DNA of 64,000 nt, taken from Lamellibrachia satsuma (lineage: Eukaryota > Annelida > Polychaeta > Sabellida > Siboglinidae). Of this stretch, positions 23,729-36,108 are shown in pieces (position 1 is the stretch's first letter; the number at the start of each line of letters is the position of its first letter). The translations under genes were made by a program, and so were the position numbers. Below the pieces are notes generated by a model that had not been told where the DNA came from, did no database searches, and worked only from the letters and a program-made list of their open reading frames with translations. The stretch lies in assembly GCA_033239005.1 (NCBI GenBank), contig BSQZ01000036.1, positions 3,537,001-3,601,000 of the forward strand. Reading direction: 5' to 3'.

Positions 23729-26700
23729 TTATATTGTGCTGAGATATGAAATCACAGCATTACATTCTTCCTTATTAAAGACAGTGTCATTGTTACAATC
23801 TTTCATTTCAACCAATTCACAAATCATGTTTGCATTGTCATAGTATGTAGCATTGACATTGCTATTCCACATTTCTTTACATTTATGCTTAATAGCACTC
23901 ATAGGCATATACAACAGTTCATGGTGGGTCATGTTATATTTGGACATAATGTGTCTTACATTCTGGCCCATAGTTGACCTATAAGCAAATGTCATTGTAT
24001 TAGCAATATAATTAACAATCATGTTATCTGACAAGGCTACTGTTCTGTAAAACTTCATAAACCTAAAGACCAAAGCCACATCTAAAGGTACACATTCAGC
24101 AATTAAAGGTACTAAATCTCTATCTGAAGCATATGGTAGCTTCCATACTTTACGCAATACATTACGCCACTGTGTGCACATCTTGTTAACACTGTCATGC
24201 CACAGTGGCCATAATTGAGATCCGTACAATGCACAACAATACTGATGAAATAATTTGTTTTTGACAACAGTTTGAAGTGAACCAAACTCAGGCATAAATC
24301 TATTTACATTACAGTAAAATTTCTTGATACCATCAAACACCATTTCATACTTATCGGTTGTGCTAAGTACATTTCCAAGATGTATAGTTTTTTCACATGT
24401 AGAAACATCTGCACCGTTGATTTCAAAATGCGGATCAGCATCCTTCTTGTTGTATACCAATAATTTGCTTTTTGACCCATTAAACAACACATCATGTAGT
24501 TTGGCATATTTCTCACACACCTCAATCATTTTTCGCAACCCAGAACTAGTAGGACATAGTAATATAATATAATCTGCATATCCTGCAACTCCACAGAAAT
24601 GTTGCCCAATATAACAGCCAATACCAAGGTCTTTTAATTCTTCCAACAGCCCATCCATGTATACTCCAAATAGAAGTGGAGACATAACACCTCCTTGGCG
24701 AACCCCATTCTTCACATTGAATTGGTTTGATATTACGTCATTCCATCTAACTTGTAATTTCTTGTGTGTGTACATGTGAAGTAAAAGTCTTACAACTAAT
24801 GGGCACATACCCTTATCAATTATTTTTTGAAACAACATTCAATAATTTACTCTATCGAATGCTTTAGAAGCATCAAGTAATAAAACATGTACAGTACTAC
24901 CATTATTTACATAATATGAAATAGTTTCTTTTACCATAAAAGTACACATTGTTGTAGATAAGCCATCTTTAAACCCAAATTGTAAATCAGACGTGTCAAA
25001 AACTCCAGTTTGTTGTTTGATAGTAATGGCGTCATAAAGTTTACCAATGATGCTGCCTAAGGTCAACGCTCTATAGTTATCAGAGTTATGATGCGCCTTT
25101 CTTTTATCTTTCTGAAGTGGCCCCATAGTACCTATCAGTAACTCACCTGGGGATACACCATGAGTAAGCATGCCATTGTAGAGCAAGGTTAATGTTTTTA
25201 ACAGTTTTTCGGTACCATGTGTAATATGGTTAGAAAATATGCCATTTTCTTCTTTTTTACCATGTTTCATGCAATTTACACATTTCGTGAAATCATCAAC
25301 ATTAATGCCATGCTGCTGATGGCAATTGTGACCATCATTGTCATAATTTTCATGCATACACATATTACTAACAAGATTGTCAACTCTACTTTTTAATAAG
25401 TGCATGTGATCTTCGTCAAATCCAACAGAATTGTACAATTGTTCAAACTTTGAGGAAAATAAATCAGCAATATCTTCTGACCCTATATGACCATCAATAA
25501 CATTAGGCAGAAAATGACAAGATTTTTTTAAACTATGCACCTCTTTCCATACGTTACGATCATTACCTTCACTAATAGCTTCAGCCATTATATTACTTTT
25601 TATCATTGTTTCTTCCTTTATTACATATCTCACAGCGTAGTGATACCTGGATCGAGTACGCCTCATGATATCGGCTACTTCACCATTATGTGGCCTACCA
25701 CACTGCACCCAAATATCATGCCAGAACAAGGAAATATCGTGTTGAGCCTGTACATGTTCGTTCCAACCAGGTATCACCTTGCTGCTTCCTTTCTTGGCAC
25801 CCGTCTTTGGCAAACACATATCTGAGGCAACAATGCAACTATTTACAACAGTATTACACAAATCAGAGAAAAAACTTGTGTGCCTTTTACATTGGTAATC
25901 AACACAACTAACAGAATCATGATTAAAATCAATACATGATATCAACTTATCAAGCTCACATTTGTAATTTTCAATGTGGACCTCCGTACATTTATGCCAA
26001 GCTACATTCGTTTTACATTTACGTTCAAATGATTCATGATATGACACATCTATTTGCATTTCAAGACATATTGGAACATGATCAGAAAAATCACTGTTCA
26101 TAAACACTGATTCATATTTGATAATTGATTCACGCAAGTTCTGTGTTACCATAAAATGGTCTATTGTTGACTTGCAGCCATTGCTCTTTGAACAGTATGT
26201 ATATGGTATATTAGAACATTCGGCATCAATACATAAAAACATTTATTCATTATTAACAAATGAATGTAGAGCTCTTGTCTGGGGAGTATCCCTTGTTAAG
26301 TCTGTGTTAAAGTCACCAGCCAATACAAAATATTGTGATGCAGTTTTGTTACAAATATCACTCACTTCATTAAGAACGTCTATATATTAAAAAAAATCGT
26401 GATTTGCATAACCCTTGTCACATGGCATATATATGTTAAACAATACAAACTCGATACCATCTACTGTCACTTTCACAGCACACAGCCTCTTAGATATGCA
26501 CTCTATTGTATCCACTTTACAGCTAATATTGGATGACCAAATGATTGAACAACCCCCATAGGGTCTGCCTATTAATGGCACACTCTCATCCATTGAGCTG
26601 GATACAACGCATACACTGTTTGGACTAAATGAGTTCAATCTTTGTATAAATTGTGTATTATACATACAATGTTCTTGTATCAACAAAAAAAATCACACGC

Positions 26701-26790
26701 CACCAGCAAGGTTTGCATAATAACATACTTGTCAACACCAAAATGCTTACAATTGTAAGAGCCAAACTTGAGTTTCTTTTTATTGTCCAT
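23729..26790 (-). pseudogene. LINE ORF2: endonuclease + reverse transcriptase with active-site substitution
   Basis: Endonuclease: QEHCMYNTQFIQRLNSF, GRPYGGCSIIW, LFNIYMPCDKG, then VLAGDFNTDL and SDHVPICLEM. There are frame breaks in A-runs near 26690 and 26390 and a TAA at 26243-26245. RT: NYRALTLGSIIGKLYD, LQFGFKDGLSTTMC, LLLDASKAFDRVNY, a TGA at 24839-24841 in place of the next codon (probably Trp), VRQGGVMSPLLFGVYMDGL. The catalytic box reads GYADYIILL (24569-24580) instead of YADD. The tail runs uninterrupted to 23729. Confidence 0.85.
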
Positions 26791-26795
26791 CATGT

Positions 26796-28014
26796 TTATG
26801 TTTCATTTTGACTTGAATTCACACCAGTTTCACCATTGCTCAGTGTACTGCCAGTTCGTTTGTCACCTCCCTTGAGAGGGAAATATCTTCTAATGTTGAT
26901 GCCACATGGCCAAAAGTCAGGATTATAAACCTTCGTGAGATCATCTTTAGATATTTCTAATTTAAATGTCTGATGCTTGGCATCAATGTGTGAACGCACA
27001 CACCTTTAGATTTAATGTGATCTTTGAGATCAATCTTTTTTGTTACCTTTGACACCCTTTCTATTCCTAGATCTCTACTAGGAGGTGGTGCCCCCTGTAC
27101 ACGATCACTGCCACAACCAGTGCCAAACACAATGTTTCTCTTTTTCTTTTCTACCACTGTCCATTTCTGTCCATTGTTCCCATCACAGGCCTTAGGTTTA
27201 GGCGGGGCCTGTTGTACGGGTATGCCACTTTCTGAGTGGTCATTGCATTTGTTGTACCGGTAGCCCGATTAGTATTTCTAGGAGGCCGTACTGCCTCTGG
27301 GGCATGTTGGACAGGACATGCCACAGGTAGACTGGCTCTGACAGTTATAGTATTATTGTCTCTGTTCAACTGGACAGCATCTGCGTATTTTGTCTGCCTT
27401 TCTTGTTTCTGCAGTAATGTGCCATGTTTCTGTACCTCGTTAAGTATATCATCTACTTTTTGTCTAGTGTCCATATGCTCTGCTCTGCAGACGGAGATAT
27501 TGCCCTCAACATTCTTCATTTTGTTTTCTAATCTTACCAACCTCTCTAAGACTGATGTCAGGTCCATTTCCTCTGGGGTAAAGTTAGGTAATCTCTTAAT
27601 GTCAACGGCAGCAAAACACGGTTCAACTTTCATTTTTCATTTTTGGAATGCTACATAGATATCTTCTACCGATTTCTCTGCCTTGCTTCTATTGTTTGAC
27701 TCCTGTCTGTTCTGGGGATCACCCAGCTCATGACTGTACTCATCATAAAGCACATGTTTAGCTTCAAGTATATCTTGATCTGCATAACATTTCATACAGG
27801 CCATTTGAATTTTTAGCTTTGATGACTGATGTCTATACGTGTTAACGTATGCCAATAACTCATTTACCCTAAGTTTCTTTTGCACCTTTACACTGTCTGT
27901 ACTTTCTTCCATACTTGCAGATGCTGCTGCATCAACACACTCTTGGCAGAATTTACAGGCGCCTACTTGCATTGCCTTATCCCTGCCTGTTTGCTTGCAT
28001 TTATCACACTTCAT
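26796..28014 (-). pseudogene. LINE ORF1: Cys-rich (PHD-like) finger, coiled coil, C-terminal domain
   Basis: Starts MKCDKCKQTGRDKAMQVGAC, then CKFCQEC: paired CxxC knuckles of a PHD/zinc-ribbon type. A helical region follows. One in-frame TGA (27637-27639) separates it from MKVEPCFAAVD and LVRLENKMKNVEGNIS (coiled coil). Frame changes near 27155 and 26990 are needed to reach IDAKHQTFKLEI and VYNPDFWPCGINIRRYFP. That last block is the 'fWP.gi.vR.f' motif common at the C-terminus of such ORF1 proteins. RNA binding for retrotransposition is inferred. Confidence 0.75.
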
Positions 28015-28365
28015 GTTCTACTTCTACAGGCTACCTCAAATTGTACAAAGCCAATTATTGCATCACCTGCCCAGACAAGGGTGTGGTCAGTGGACCACAA
28101 CACTGACCTAGCCTTCACTAATTCTACACAGCACACACAGCAATATACAACATAATAACTCAACACAGCAGCAACACTTTCACAACCACTGGTGACCTTA
28201 AGGTGGACAAGTATGTTACACTACATTATGACAAACCTGAAACCACATACTATGATCAAACCAGTTAAAAATACAGATATACTAGCACAACAATCTTAGT
28301 GTGGTTTTCTGTATGCTGGTGGCGCCCCCGTTTTTTATATATTTGAAAATACAAATTTTCACAGA

Positions 28366-28560
28366 GGACAATACATTAATGGAACAACTTACCAATAGAT
28401 TGTGTAAATGCTAGCAGCGTGAATATGCTTTAAAAAATATTGACAAATATATATCTACACATAGATGAAACATTGTTCTCTAGATAAGAAAATGGCGTCC
28501 TTAGATACTTGCCATTGTGGTGTTTTTCATTGCATGGCAATATTGTGAAGAAATCTTGTT
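28366..28560 (+). pseudogene. CR1-like 3' remnant upstream of ABCB exon 3
   Basis: Matches the family end: TTCACAGAGGACAATACATT, WNNLPIDCVNASSVNM-like coding, then a degraded 3' UTR with CTTGCCATTGTGG and a final CTTGTTCATT. Two or more indels. Confidence 0.7.
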
Positions 28561-28607
28561 CATTATGTAATAATGTATTGTAGTTGAGGTCGGGGTCGAC
28601 GTTTCAG

Positions 28608-28733
28608 GTGCTGAGAGGAGTCAACCTTCGAGTGTCGATGGGCCAGACCTTGGCGCTGGTCGGGCCGAGCGGCTGCGGCAAGAGCACGATCATGCAGCTG
28701 CTGCTACGCTTCTACGAACCTCTGTTGGGACAG
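28608..28733 (+). CDS. ABCB1-like: ABCB1-like exon: NBD1 Walker A
   Basis: Forty-two codons, phase 0, acceptor GTTTCAG (28601-28607), donor GTACAC (28734). Peptide [19 protein letters not shown], then PSGCGKST (Walker A, P-loop Lys binds ATP phosphates) and [14 protein letters not shown]. The intron microsatellite begins within the donor sequence. Confidence 0.95.
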
Positions 28734-28965
<232 letters not shown>

Positions 28966-29372
28966 GGTATAGGCTATACGTTGGTGCGATGCCGTGTTAA
29001 AAGGAATAGCAAAAAGGCACTAGTTAAAATGCATTTTTGGTGTGTACACAAAGTGTAATATCGCATATACTATATGTCAACATAAAAATAATTAGCAGAA
29101 ACATTATAGATGTTTGATGCGTCTAACTCGCAAAACGCGCGAAAAATTCGAAGTTAATAAGATGGGCGATCACGTTATCCCTCTCACTGGTCTACGAAAA
29201 ATAATGTGTGCTCCCGTGAAGATCCGGTACCTTTGTATCTAGAATTGAAGAAATAAAACCCTTTTTAATGTAGTTTACTCTCCTTATCAGTTCGACCTTA
29301 ATTAACAAATAAAAAGTAAGACACATCCCAGAATTCACGTTCAGAAGAAACAAGCGCGCTGACTGGTTGTAG

Positions 29373-29576
29373 ATTTTGCTCGACGGGACGGACATCCGGG
29401 ACATTAACGTACAGTGGTTGCGACGTCACATCGGCTTCGTTTGTCAGGAGCCGGAACTATTCAACATGACCGTGGCAGAGAACATCCAATATGGCGGCGA
29501 CGGTGTTTCCCGTGACGACGTCGAGAGGGCAGCACGCGACGCAAATGCTCACGACTTCATCATGGCTCTGCCTGAA
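29373..29576 (+). CDS. ABCB1-like: ABCB1-like exon: NBD1 Q-loop
   Basis: Sixty-eight codons, phase 0, acceptor GTTGTAG (ends 29372), donor GTATGT (29577). Starts ILLDGTDIRDINVQWLRRHI, then GFVCQEPELF, whose Gln is the Q-loop that senses Mg-ATP and couples to the TMD. Then NMTVAENIQYG and ANAHDFIMALPE. Confidence 0.95.
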
Positions 29577-29834
29577 GTATGTAAACCCGTACAGAGACGA
29601 AGCACTCTGTTAGTAGCACATCAATGAAAGCAAGACAGACTCATAAAATATAATAATATGTTGTTTAAAATGGTCCTGCAATATTATTCAGACGCATGGC
29701 AAAGTAAGCTCCTGGTTGTAGAAATTTAAATATTGTATATGTTTGTGAAACGTTTGTATAAAATGGAAAAAAAATGTTTATTAATCTGCGGAAACTGTTT
29801 CATGAACGTGAAAGTGTATGTGCGTTTGGGACAG

Positions 29835-30005
29835 GGCTACGAGACATTGGTCGGCGTAAGAGGCACCCAGCTGAGTTGTGGACAGAAGCAGAGAATCGCG
29901 ATAGCGCGCGCCCTCGTACGGAATCCGAAGATACTACTGCTGGACGAGGCGACCAGCTCGGTTGACAGTCAATGCGAGGATCTCGTGCAAGAGGCGCTCA
30001 ACAAA
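29835..30005 (+). CDS. ABCB1-like: ABCB1-like exon: NBD1 signature (LSCGQ) and Walker B
   Basis: Fifty-seven codons, phase 0, acceptor GGGACAG, donor GTTAGT (30006). [12 protein letters not shown], then the ABC signature as LSCGQ (29871-29885) where almost all family members have LSGGQ. Then [15 protein letters not shown] and [10 protein letters not shown] (Walker B with catalytic Glu), D-loop VDS. In ABCB proteins the NBD1 signature completes the ATP site formed by Walker A of NBD2. Confidence 0.95.
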
Positions 30006-30320
30006 GTTAGTATTGCCTAAGTGAAGGTTGTTGCGGCGGCCGAGTTGGTGGTGGTGGTTGACGGAAGAGCACGGGTGGTGGCATTAGTGGTAATGGTTAT
30101 AGTCAGTCAGTTCACTGATTTATCCTTTAACCCATCCAACTATCGATCCGCCCAAAAGACCCCGTTCCGTCCAAAGGCCCACCCATCTACCCATAAGCGT
30201 TAATTTACGTCTTCCAACTCGTCGAAACAAACAAAGCATACCTCCGTCCACATATTCAAATCAACTAATTAAACAGTATATACTAAAGCTGTATCTTCAT
30301 GTGGCCGTATTAATATTCAG

Positions 30321-30482
30321 CTGCGACAAGGGAGAACAACTATCGTAGCTGCACACCGTCTTTCGACCATCAACGCAGCAGACAATATAGCTGTATTCAA
30401 GGATGGCGTCATAGTTGAGACGGGAACACACGAACACCTCATAACAGCTAATGGCGTATATCACCATCTCTTCACATCGCAG
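30321..30482 (+). CDS. ABCB1-like: ABCB1-like exon: NBD1 H-loop and C-terminus
   Basis: Fifty-four codons, phase 0, acceptor TATTCAG (ends 30320), donor GTGAGA (30483). [16 protein letters not shown] contains the H-loop His (AAHRLS; usually [IV]AHRLS). Then [20 protein letters not shown] and [12 protein letters not shown], the end of NBD1. Confidence 0.95.
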
Positions 30483-30509
30483 GTGAGAACATGACTGCTA
30501 GATACTAAA

Positions 30510-30850
30510 CTAGAGAATGTTGCAGAAAGGATAGGTGAGGTCATAGGTAAGGTCATGGTTTGCGGGCACGTAGTTACTCACAATTACTTTGTGCAAAGAG
30601 GGAACAACGGCCATTGTAAATAAAAAGTACAGACGGTTTGTCGGGACACCGAAAGGGACACATATTGGACAAATCGTTGTCTCGGGGGATTCACACTAAG
30701 GACAATGAATGAATGGAATAAAGATCTACTGATTATGTAAATGCCAGCAGTGTCTATATGTTTAAAAACAGAAATGACATATACTTGATGTGGGTGGTCT
30801 ACACATAAATGAACAATTACCGGACTACGCTAATGTTAAGTTGTTTTAGA
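30510..30850 (+). pseudogene. CR1-like LINE mini-remnant (ORF1 piece joined to ORF2 end)
   Basis: 30525-30690 aligns with the esterase region (frame pieces AERIGEV, REGTTAIV-like AAAGAGGGAACAACGGCCA, then KYRR). From 30690 it jumps to the ORF2 C-terminus (TMNEWNKD, VNASSVYMFKNRND). EN and most of RT are deleted. Confidence 0.6.
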
Positions 30851-30902
30851 TCTCCGTACTTTTTATTTCGTGTGCCAAGTGTATATCGGTTGTCATCAAA
30901 CA

Positions 30903-31984
30903 AAAACCAACACAAGATTTAACAAGATTGCCATCTCGAACAACAAGTTCCTGATGGCAAGTGGACAAGGAAGCCATTGGCTTATCGAGAGTCCAACAAT
31001 TTTCTCATCTATGTGTAGCCCGCCCTTATCAGATATCTGTCAATTATATTTTAAAACATATTCACACTACTAGCATTAACACAATCATTTGGCAGTTTGT
31101 TCCATTCATTTATCACCCTCTGTGAGAAAGAGTACTTTCTCATGTCCAACCTACACTGCTCCTTAACTAATGCTGCTTTGTGTCCTCTGGTTCTACTGCC
31201 TTCTTTAAGTTTGAAGAACATATTCCTATCAACATCCTCATAACCGTTCACTATTTTAAACACTTCTATTTGGTCTCCTCTTAGTCTCCTGGTCTCTAGT
31301 GTTGTCAAACCACATTGTAATAAGCGACTTTCGTAACTAAGGTCTCTTAATTCTGGAATCATCTTAGTTGCTCTTCGTTGTATTCTTTCTAGCTTATCTA
31401 TGTCTTTTTTACGATATGGCCTCCATGCTTGAATACAATATTCCAAATGTGGTCTAACTATTGCTTTGTACAGGGGTACAATTAGATGTTTCTCCTTATA
31501 CGTGATAGTTCTAATTAACCCTAGAATTTGATTTCCTTTCGAAGCAGCAATCCCACATTGCTCTGAAACTTTCATGTCAGCATTAAATGTTACTCCTAAA
31601 TCCTTTTCTTGTGTGGTTCTACCTAGTACAGCATCCCCCATTTTATATTCCTCGTCCATATTTCCATGTCCTATGTGTATACATTTACACTTCCCAAAAT
31701 TGAATAACATTTGCCATTTTTCTGACCATTTAACAAATTTTTCCAGATCATCTTGTAAACTTTGGTTATCTGTATCATTAGTAACCTTTCTGAATACTTT
31801 TGTGTCATCTGCAAATTTGAGTACTTTGCTAGATATGTCATCCTCCAAATCATTTATATATATTAAAAACAGTATAGGGCCTAATACTGATCCCTGTGGT
31901 ACCCCACTCAAAACAGATTTCCAGTTTGAAATCTCACCATCTAGTATTACTCTGTCTTCTGTGTGTAAGCCACTTTTCTATCAG
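30903..31984 (-). mobile_element. CR1-like LINE fragment (RT + 3' UTR), minus strand
   Basis: Reading minus: GDGEISNWKSV-equivalent at 31945, GVPQGSVLGPILFLIYINDL, KFADDTKVFRK, and an uninterrupted frame (31911-31051) to INEWNKLPNDCVNASSVNMF. Then the 3' UTR and AAGATTTAACAAG (+ strand) tail near 30915. One codon is missing in the usual 'RRTITYK' block (RTITYK). 5'-truncated inside the RT. Confidence 0.9.
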
Positions 31985-32339
31985 TACGTAACAACATTTA
32001 GTAAGTAATCAAAGCATGATCACGCACGCACGCACGCACGCACAATGTGCCATGGGTTAGCCGATACAAAACCAAACTACATGACTCGCCAGGGCACCGT
32101 CTAACCATCTGATAGAGGGCGCCACTGTCTTGTGCATCGTTACGCAGGCATGATCTTGGTTGCTTGCAGCGACATAATCAATTTATGAAACAGTTACGGT
32201 TTCAAAATAGTTTTATCATTTGTACTGTAACAAACTGACTGATTTTATGATATCAATTAACGCTGCTTCTACAATTCATTTGGACCATCGCTTATCAGAT
32301 TCGTTGATATTCAAATCTGTAATGGGTGAATAGTTCAAC

Positions 32340-32530
32340 TCTACCATCCTCAACTATCGCGAATCCGGTTCATTGATTTCCTAACATGTAGTGTGATGAT
32401 AGTGTAAGTAATACCCGCAGTCGGTTTAATAAATAAGTGCGTATTTTTGTTCAAATCATCGAAAGAATTGACTTTAGTCGTTAGAAATGGTAAGGCTCAA
32501 AACAGTAGATGTCCAAAACGGTAGACACTT
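32340..32530 (+). repeat. copy 1 of an unnamed ~190-bp interspersed repeat
   Basis: Shares an ordered set of phrases with 45690-45890: CTATCGCGAATCCGGTTCA, ATGTAGTGTG, CCGCAGTCGGTTTAAT, TTGACTTTAGTCGTT, GGTAAGG, CCAAAACGG..ACACT. I cannot assign a class; no coding frame. Confidence 0.6.
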
Positions 32531-32554
32531 TAAGGCTGTTTACGAGCGTCAGCG

Positions 32555-33174
<620 letters not shown>

Positions 33175-33564
33175 GCAAAAACATCGAATTGATGAGGGAC
33201 CTTTTCGATTGGACCCGGTGGAAAATTATTTTGTTGTTTGTGAGCCAAATAGCATATTTTATCAAACGAGATAGCATGTTGTAGTGGACACTAAAAAGGT
33301 TTGATTTTCTAAAAATGATTGTTTGAATGCATGTGTTTGAATGCAACGAATGTACCTGAATTTGCATTATCCGTAGGTTGCAAGCAAAGTTAGCGGTAAG
33401 TACAGAAATTCGGTGTTTGCAAAACATCTACGTCAGTTTTCATGTCACTCCGTCTGTCGATGTGTACGCTGAAAGAGCAAAACAATTACGAATGTTTGTA
33501 GTTTGCGTAGCGGTATGTCACCTCAAAGAAAGCACGAGCTTGGGACTCTAGGAATCACCAGTAT

Positions 33565-33764
<200 letters not shown>

Positions 33765-34086
33765 GTCATGTTTGCTGTGCTTTGTCTCGATTATATCATT
33801 CTTATGTATATAATCGATGATGTGTTATCTCGCCTCGTAGTCGTTTCTGTTAATATACAGTTGGTTCGCACAAACCATGTGTCATTTCCCTGTCAGTCGG
33901 TAGCCAATACATGTGGTGGTCTTTTTGTCGACATCTCGTTCTCCGACAATCATATCCGATAGATAATTATTATGCACGTAAGCGCCTATAAACCAAATAC
34001 CAAAATCCGTCTATAATGGCAGTGATAATGACACGGTAGAGATTGGCATAACTTCATGCGTGTAGTTCGGCACTATACACACTGCG

Positions 34087-34139
34087 TATATCATCATCTT
34101 GCAATTATGTTAACAACATAATTGCAAGACGATGATATA
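34087..34139. repeat. 25-bp inverted repeat with 3-nt loop
   Basis: The left arm 34087-34111 (TATATCATCATCTTGCAATT...) pairs with the right arm 34115-34139 with one mismatch; loop AAC. Confidence 0.9.
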
Positions 34140-34949
34140 TGTGTTCGGTCGTAGTGGCTCAACAACTTCACAAACCGTTGTTTTCACACATGCGATATTT
34201 TATCGCTATCACAATATCATATAACGTATTAGCTTGAGGACACGTTTAGGTTATATATGTTCTTACTGGTTGACTGTTTGACAGAAAAAGGATTAGTACT
34301 CGGTGGGAATATCCCAAATGGGAAACCAGTGCCAAGTGGAGCATGACGGCGAGATGTACTAGGACATAACCTATATTTTACAACAGCAAGCAGGATTACA
34401 CAAGCTTACTGCATATTCAAATCTCCAGTAAGGTTAACGTAAAAGTAAATAGTATGCACACAATGGCAAGCTTAAACAATAAACTCGAAACAAAATAAAA
34501 GCTAACAGTTCACCTCCTTCGCTATACTGAACCACTAATGAAACAATATCATCGTCAGCAAGAAAACAACATCATAGTTCAACCCATTAGCAGACTGGTT
34601 GAGTAGTGTTCTTGTTCTGTCCTAACATTATTTATTGCATTATGTATTATTACGTACTTTGTTTTAAGAATGCACCGATATGAAGGAGAGTGGCCGACAG
34701 ACGACAGGAAACATTCGTAAAACCGGCACAAGATATGACGACAACTGTACAACGCGTGTCTGTTTAGAAAAAGAAGTCATACACTTTGTAAGTGGAACAT
34801 TATGTGGCAGTAATAATGTACGTGCTCACAGATTCAATCATTTTAATATAAAAGTTAATAATACATTGTTGCTAGTTTCACTTGGTCTAACCCTGGACTC
34901 AGTCATCTAGAGTTACCTAGATCAGGGCCTCATTGCCTAAACACATACG

Positions 34950-35030
34950 TTTGTGGTAGATAGCCGTACGGAACGTTTGTGGTAGATAGCCGTACGGAAC
35001 GTTTGTGGTAGATAGCCGTACGGAACGTTT
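34950..35030 (+). repeat. 26-bp tandem repeat, ~3.1 copies
   Basis: GTTTGTGGTAGATAGCCGTA followed by CGGAAC repeats three times without mismatch and ends in CGTTTCC. Confidence 0.95.
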
Positions 35031-35489
35031 CCACAAAAATTACTATTGAAGGAAATGCACAACACTTTTCGTTGGTTAAGCTAGTTTGTGTTTCTTATAG
35101 TTTAAATGCCCCAATTCTCAAAGTACATATAAATTAACAATGTCATACTTCAATTTAATTAAATATTTTAATAATATTTTAATAATGAAAAACATCATAT
35201 TTCATCTTCAAATGTAGAGATTTATTGGTATGTCAAAAACTGTATGTAATAAAATTAACATATTTTACCTAATAACATCAAATCTTATATTTTACAAAAT
35301 CTTAAGAGATAAAATATCACGATAGTGATACTTTTTGTGCAAAAATATATTTGGATGTTATTCTTAACCAACTGATATATCGTAAATATCTGACTAATAA
35401 ATGCTGTGTCATAGAACAGTCGCACAGTTGACCAGTGACAATCACTGTACATTCCGTTCCTTTAAACGTTGTTATCGGTGCTGCTGCAG

Positions 35490-35642
35490 GAGACGACAAC
35501 GACATCGTGCAAAGCCGACGTTCGCCGCCTGTTCCGTCTCAGCGTCGATGAGTGGCCGTTCCTGCTGCTCGGTCTCCTTGCCACGGCCGCCGCCGGCTGC
35601 ACCCAAGTGTCATTCTCCGTCATCTTCAGCGAAATCATCGGG
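35490..35642 (+). CDS. ABCB1-like: ABCB1-like exon: first helix of TMD2
   Basis: Fifty-one codons, phase 0, acceptor GCTGCAG (ends 35489), donor GTGTGA (35643). ETTTTSCKADVRRLFRLSVD, then EWPFLLLGLLATAAAGCTQ and VSFSVIFSEIIG. It matches the region around TM7 of P-glycoprotein (EWPYFVVG-like). Only about ten residues precede the conserved part, so the linker lies mostly elsewhere. Confidence 0.92.
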
Positions 35643-36108
35643 GTGTGATTCGTTATGTTCTCACTAGCGTATGCTTTAACGTTAACTTCCTCGTCAATTC
35701 GACTTTTTCGTTTCAGACTCGTTTCGCGAAAAATCGAACCTCTAGTACAAAATGCTTGTCCGTTTAGCAATTTGTTATTTAGTTTTGGTGAAATAAAATT
35801 ATGAAATTATTTGTGACCGGAGCGGGCCAAAAAATTAGAAAAGTGGTCAGGCTCTATATACTATGACATATAGGGCTATTTTGCAGTGTTAAGGGTGTAT
35901 TAGCTGGATGTGTAGCGTGGCTGTTCCAATTGCATTATGACTGGATGGTGTGTCAGCGTCCTAATACAAACCACGACGATTCATAGTTTTAGTTCGTCAG
36001 AGAGCGAACCGGGTACGAGTCGCAACTTTCTAACAGGCGAATCCTTTATCGTTTAATGTTGCCCGAATGTTGTCCAGGAGTACATACGCGCGTTTCTATG
36101 ACTTTCAG

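Larger units (their letters stand above)
23636..28335 (-). mobile_element. minus-strand LINE, near full length, recently inactivated
   Basis: Reading minus: a 5' UTR starting near 28335 (CGGGGGCGCCACC), ORF1 (28014-26796), ORF2 (26790-23729), then AATAAAGATGATAATAATAAT at about 23660-23636 as 3' tail. Distinct from the CR1-like family: its ORF1 has a Cys-rich finger and no esterase. Inactivating changes are few, so the insertion is relatively young. Confidence 0.85.
754..28607 (+). other. giant ABCB intron (~27.9 kb) packed with transposable elements
   Basis: The exon ending 753 (KVQ) and the exon starting 28608 (VLRG) are consecutive in ABCB proteins and both are in phase 0, so everything between is one intron. 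It holds at least five LINE copies from several families on both strands, plus a DNA transposon. Its other parts (e.g. 754-1140, 1840-3620, 17081-19306) show no confident host exon of this gene. Confidence 0.85.

Noticed and set aside
34087..34139. microRNA precursor
   Set aside because: Loop of three bases and 25-bp arms are too short for a normal pre-miRNA; no second feature supports it.
34680..34910. Candidate ABCB linker exon
   Set aside because: Open frame but no phase-0 acceptor/donor pair giving a charged linker; the only acceptor-bounded reading hits a stop after about 19 codons.
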